Origin: Oxalobacteraceae bacterium | GTDB lineage: Bacteria > Pseudomonadota > Gammaproteobacteria > Burkholderiales > Burkholderiaceae_D | DNA length: 36,552 nucleotides | NCBI GenBank assembly: GCA_027485795.1 | Contig: JAIXQK010000085.1 | Location: 1 to 36,552, forward strand | Direction of reading: 5' to 3' | Shown: positions 33,935 through 36,552 of the stretch, one piece after another | Layout of the letters: every line of letters begins with the position of its first letter | Position numbering within the stretch: the stretch's first letter is position 1 | The notes under the pieces: generated by a model | What the model saw: the letters and a program-made list of their open reading frames with translations, nothing else | The model's database searches: none | What the model was told of the DNA's origin: nothing | Made by a program: the position numbers and the translations under genes

Positions 33935-35881
33935 ATGAAACAGTCTCTGTTTAAGTTGGCAGTACCGATGTTGGCATTGCCAAGACCTGCGAAGCGTTTT
34001 GTCGTTTTGTCCGTTGATTTGGGTCTGTGCGTTCTAACTGTATGGCTGGCCTACTACCTGCGACTCGGCGAGTTTGTGGCGATGTCTGGTACTGCCTTGT
34101 GGGCCGTTGTTGCATCCATTGGCATCGCGCTGCCTATCTTTATCGTGTCAGGCCTGTACCGAGCCATCTTTCGCTATAGCGGCTGGCCAGCACTGCTTGC
34201 TGTGGCCCGCGCGGTGGGCATTTACGGCCTGCTGTATGCGTCTATTTTTACCGCCATTGGTGTCGCAGGCGTGCCGCGTACCGTGGGCCTCATCCAGCCC
34301 ATTCTGCTGCTCTTGTTCGTGGGGGCTTCCCGCGCGTTAGCGCGTGTCTGGCTGGGAGACCAGTATCTGAGCATTCTGAAGCATGCTTCACGGCCAAAGG
34401 TGTTGATCTATGGCGCTGGGAGCACCGGGCGCCAATTGGTGGCTGCAATGGCCAATAGTCATGAAATGCAGGTTGTCGGGTTCTTGGATGACGACGATCG
34501 CCTGCACGGCCATGTGTTGAATGGTCAGCCGATTTACAACCCGGCGGATCTGGTCAATTTAGTCCCTACATTGACCATTAGTGACGTGTTGCTGGCCATG
34601 CCAAGACTGAGTCGAAAGCGCCGCAATGATATCTTGGCCCAGATTCGAACATCGCGTGTGGCTGTTCGCACCTTGCCTAGTGTGAATGATTTGGCACAAG
34701 GCAAAGTTAGTGTCTCCGATCTACGTGATCTGGACATTGACGACCTGCTCGGCCGCGAACCGGTTATGCCCAACCACATCCTGTTGGCCATGAATGTGCG
34801 AAGCAAGGTCGTCATGGTGACAGGCGCTGGTGGCTCGATTGGCAGCGAACTCTGTCGTCAGATCTTGGCTGTCGGTCCAAGCAAACTGCTACTGATCGAG
34901 CAGAGTGAGTTTGCTCTCTATGGCATTCATCAAGAACTTGAGGAAAAGCTGGCCGGTCGTGAAATTGTGCTGGTGCCTTTGCTGGCTTCGGTGCAAGACA
35001 ACGAGCGCATACGCGAGATCATGTCTACCTGGCACCCGGACACGGTCTATCACGTTGCCGCCTACAAACATGTACCCTTGGTCGAACACAACCCGGCCGA
35101 AGGCATCAAGAACAACGTGTTGGGCACGCTGCGTACAGCTCAAGCCGCTGTAGAAAACGGGGTTTCCGACTTCGTTCTGATCAGCACTGACAAAGCAGTT
35201 AGACCGACCAATATCATGGGGGCCAGCAAGCGATTGGCTGAAATGGCGCTGCAGGCACTGGCAGCAGCTACTCCTGGCACCAAATTCAGCATGGTCCGCT
35301 TTGGCAATGTACTGGGCTCGTCAGGTTCGGTGGTGCCCAAGTTCCGCCAGCAAATCCGCGACGGTGGTCCGATCACGTTGACCCATCCGGAAATCACCCG
35401 CTACTTCATGACGATCCCCGAAGCCTCCCAATTGGTAATCCAAGCAGGTGCGATGGCCAAGGGAGGCGACGTGTTCGTCCTCGACATGGGGCAGTCCGTC
35501 AAGATCATAGACCTAGCGAGGCGCATGATCGAACTCTCGGGTCTGACCGTCAAAGATGAGCAAAACCCTGATGGCGATATCGAGATCGAAATAACTGGCC
35601 TGCGCCCAGGTGAGAAACTCTACGAGGAGCTACTGATTGGCGACAACCCCAAGCCCACATCACACTCACGGATCATGAAAGCCCACGAAGAGTTCATTCC
35701 TTGGTCAGAGCTTGAGGACAATTTGAAAGCGTTGGAGATGGCGCTCAATGTGAACGACGTCGGCGTCATTCGTTTGATGATGGAAAAGCTCGTCACTGGC
35801 TATACGCCAAGCGATGAGATTGTTGATTGGGTGTATCTGGAGCAGGAAGCCGAGGCACAGGCGTTGGGGTTGGCCGGATAG
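33935..35881 (+). CDS. wbpM: UDP-GlcNAc 4,6-dehydratase, WbpM/CapD type
   Basis: A 648-residue membrane-anchored nucleotide-sugar dehydratase. About four hydrophobic helices occupy residues 20-135. An N-terminal Rossmann-like domain follows (VLIYGAGSTGRQLV near 155), then the catalytic SDR domain (VTGAGGSIGSEL near 292) with STDKAVRPTNIMGASK (near 416-431), the Met-Lys active site normal for WbpM. The C-terminal ITGLRPGEKLYEELL is typical. The enzyme converts UDP-GlcNAc to UDP-2-acetamido-2,6-dideoxy-D-xylo-hexos-4-ulose for D-QuiNAc and D-FucNAc. ATG 33935 is chosen, with a GGGGG run about nine bases upstream; TTG 33926 is the alternative. It is the last gene of the operon. Confidence 0.92.
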   Translation: MKQSLFKLAVPMLALPRPAKRFVVLSVDLGLCVLTVWLAYYLRLGEFVAMSGTALWAVVASIGIALPIFIVSGLYRAIFRYSGWPALLAVARAVGIYGLLYASIFTAIGVAGVPRTVGLIQPILLLLFVGASRALARVWLGDQYLSILKHASRPKVLIYGAGSTGRQLVAAMANSHEMQVVGFLDDDDRLHGHVLNGQPIYNPADLVNLVPTLTISDVLLAMPRLSRKRRNDILAQIRTSRVAVRTLPSVNDLAQGKVSVSDLRDLDIDDLLGREPVMPNHILLAMNVRSKVVMVTGAGGSIGSELCRQILAVGPSKLLLIEQSEFALYGIHQELEEKLAGREIVLVPLLASVQDNERIREIMSTWHPDTVYHVAAYKHVPLVEHNPAEGIKNNVLGTLRTAQAAVENGVSDFVLISTDKAVRPTNIMGASKRLAEMALQALAAATPGTKFSMVRFGNVLGSSGSVVPKFRQQIRDGGPITLTHPEITRYFMTIPEASQLVIQAGAMAKGGDVFVLDMGQSVKIIDLARRMIELSGLTVKDEQNPDGDIEIEITGLRPGEKLYEELLIGDNPKPTSHSRIMKAHEEFIPWSELEDNLKALEMALNVNDVGVIRLMMEKLVTGYTPSDEIVDWVYLEQEAEAQALGLAG

Positions 35882-35923
35882 AGCGGGCAATTGGGTCCAA
35901 TCTGTCACTGCCTATGTTTGCGA

Positions 35924-36271
35924 TCATCGACGGTGCAAAGTTCGTGTGGCGACCAACGGGCGCAGACGTGTGTTGCGAGAGCCTGTGCGTAACCAGATCG
36001 TGATCGGTCGAGCGGACTTAGCGACGTGCGGGGAAGGCCGAGATGCAGGACGCGGGGCTGTTGCAGGTTGTTCGACCCCGCCGTCGGTTTTGGTCGAACC
36101 GCGCAACGCGACGTCCTCGAAAGCTTCAACATCTTGAACCCGGTAGCGCACCTGGTTGCCGAGCTTGAGAAACAGAGGTCCATTCGATTCGGTGCGCCAG
36201 CGTTCCAGCGTGGCCTCGCTAATCCGCCAGCGTTCGGCCAGCTCGGTTTGGGTCATGCATCGTCCGTCCAT
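35924..36271 (-). CDS. Small helix-turn-helix DNA-binding protein (excisionase/AlpA-like)
   Basis: A 115-residue protein on the minus strand, convergent with wbpM and ending 43 bases after it. The N-terminal half reads as a winged HTH_17/excisionase-type domain: TELAERWRISEATLERWR (about 8-25), then LFLKLGNQVRYRVQDVEAFE (about 33-52), the strand-turn-helix that ends such domains. The C-terminal half is rich in Pro, Ala and Arg and probably disordered. ATG at 36271 has AAAGG about eight bases before it and is preferred to the more upstream reading from 36406 and the ATG at 36256. Such proteins regulate excision or plasmid and island genes; no integrase is visible. Confidence 0.7.
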   Translation of the reverse strand: MDGRCMTQTELAERWRISEATLERWRTESNGPLFLKLGNQVRYRVQDVEAFEDVALRGSTKTDGGVEQPATAPRPASRPSPHVAKSARPITIWLRTGSRNTRLRPLVATRTLHRR

Positions 36272-36452
36272 TCTTGGCACCTTTCCGCAGGAGTTGTCGG
36301 GACTGTCATAAAGGCGCTTTTTTCCAGAAAAGCCAAGTGGGCTGTTGATCCGGTTCGAAATCTGAACTGAATGATACAACGTGGGGGATGACGGAAGAAC
36401 GGCCAAACGCCCGAATCTTTCCTCACCAACCCCAAGCGTTACTCAGGTGTTT

Positions 36453-36490
36453 GGAGAGTTGGTTCGAAACCAGTCTCCTCTGCACCACCA
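36453..36490 (+). other. tRNA-3'-end-like hairpin with CACCACCA (remnant or att-like site?)
   Basis: GGAGA pairs with TCTCC, and inner TTGGTT pairs with AACCAG around a CGA loop, making an 11-bp stem with one bulge. The loop region TTCGAAA imitates a tRNA T-loop, and the sequence ends GCACCACCA. The distance from the T-arm to CCA (ten bases) is not that of a tRNA, and I find no matching D and anticodon arms, so this is not called as a tRNA. It may be a degraded 3' end or a recombination site. Confidence 0.3.
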
Positions 36491-36499
36491 AGTAAGCTA

Positions 36500-36530
36500 A
36501 GCCCTCGTTAGCGATAACGGGGGCTTTTCT
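36500..36530 (+). terminator. Rho-independent terminator
   Basis: AGCCCTCGTTA (36500-36510), loop GCGA, then TAACGGGGGCT (36515-36525) form an 11-bp stem with a single G-T pair, followed by TTTCT. The T-rich side is on the + strand, so it ends + strand transcription. It lies more than 600 bases past the wbpM stop and may serve a short transcript starting after it or read-through of the operon. Confidence 0.8.
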
Positions 36531-36552
36531 GTTTAAGCGCCTGAGCATACAA

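Larger units (their letters stand above)
36272..36552. other. Terminal non-coding stretch
   Basis: This stretch holds no convincing gene. It contains the leader of the minus-strand HTH gene, an imperfect GC/AT hairpin near 36312-36335, a tRNA-like hairpin at 36453-36478 ending in GCACCACCA, and a strong + strand terminator at 36500-36530. It looks like the boundary between the glycan locus and the next chromosomal unit. Confidence 0.5.

Noticed and set aside
36372-36490. Complete tRNA or tmRNA gene ending in CACCACCA
   Set aside because: The T-arm to CCA spacing is wrong and no matching acceptor 5' strand, D-arm or anticodon arm could be folded by eye.
1-36552. CRISPR arrays, insertion sequences, toxin-antitoxin or phage defence genes
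   Set aside because: No regular direct repeats with spacers, transposase motifs or defence-type domains were seen; all + strand genes fit glycan synthesis or are unassigned members of that operon.

Overview
The window looks like the heart of an O-antigen or capsule locus from a betaproteobacterium, most likely Burkholderiales or Rhodocyclales. The wlb/wbp-type sugar genes, the wbm-like modification genes and the WbpM plus small phosphoglycosyltransferase ending fit that group, but genus cannot be settled from sequence alone. Thirty-three genes run on the + strand from base 1 to 35881, nearly all overlapping by 1-10 bases or separated by less than 30 bases. One small minus-strand gene follows. 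No transposase, rRNA, CRISPR or complete tRNA was found.

Layout. (1) 1-4659: WlbA/WbpB (5' end cut by the window), WlbB/WbpD and WlbC/WbpE make UDP-2,3-diacetamido-2,3-dideoxy-glucuronic acid. They are joined by an L-2-hydroxyglutarate oxidase-like gene, which could regenerate the 2-oxoglutarate that WlbA consumes, and by a sugar epimerase. (2) 4673-10696: a second PLP aminotransferase, an asparagine-synthase-like amidotransferase, a formyltransferase-fold protein, a putative NodB-like hydrolase and a methyltransferase. The content resembles the Bordetella wbmPQRSTU set that builds a modified terminal triamino-uronamide. (3) 10693-19500: three related glycosyltransferases, the Wzx flippase, a radical SAM/SPASM protein coupled to a transglutaminase-fold protein, and a short-chain dehydrogenase with an altered active site. 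(4) 19529-29362: epimerase, NeuD/PglD-like acyltransferase, further glycosyltransferases, a UPF0104-type membrane protein, a 61-residue membrane protein, a GT-C-like membrane protein and a second methyltransferase. (5) 29359-32361: three genes for a UDP-2-acetamido-2,6-dideoxy-L-hexose, probably L-QuiNAc. (6) 32366-35881: 4-keto reductase, initiating phosphoglycosyltransferase and WbpM-like dehydratase, which together should make and load the first sugar (D-QuiNAc or D-FucNAc) on undecaprenyl phosphate. (7) 35924-36552: a small HTH/excisionase-like gene, a tRNA-like hairpin and a strong terminator.

Together these predict a Wzx-exported heteropolysaccharide containing D-QuiNAc/FucNAc, an L-QuiNAc-type sugar and diacetamido-uronic acids, with amide, N-acyl and methyl decorations. 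Base composition is patchy: about 65-68% G+C in sampled lines of 6241-6300 and 18361-18420, about 42% in 14581-14640 and 20101-20160. The locus therefore looks assembled by recombination, with one junction apparently inside the epimerase gene near 19980.

The best candidates for undescribed biology are the radical SAM plus transglutaminase-fold pair (13525-16028) and the oxidase that appears to close the WlbA cofactor cycle (2542-3657).
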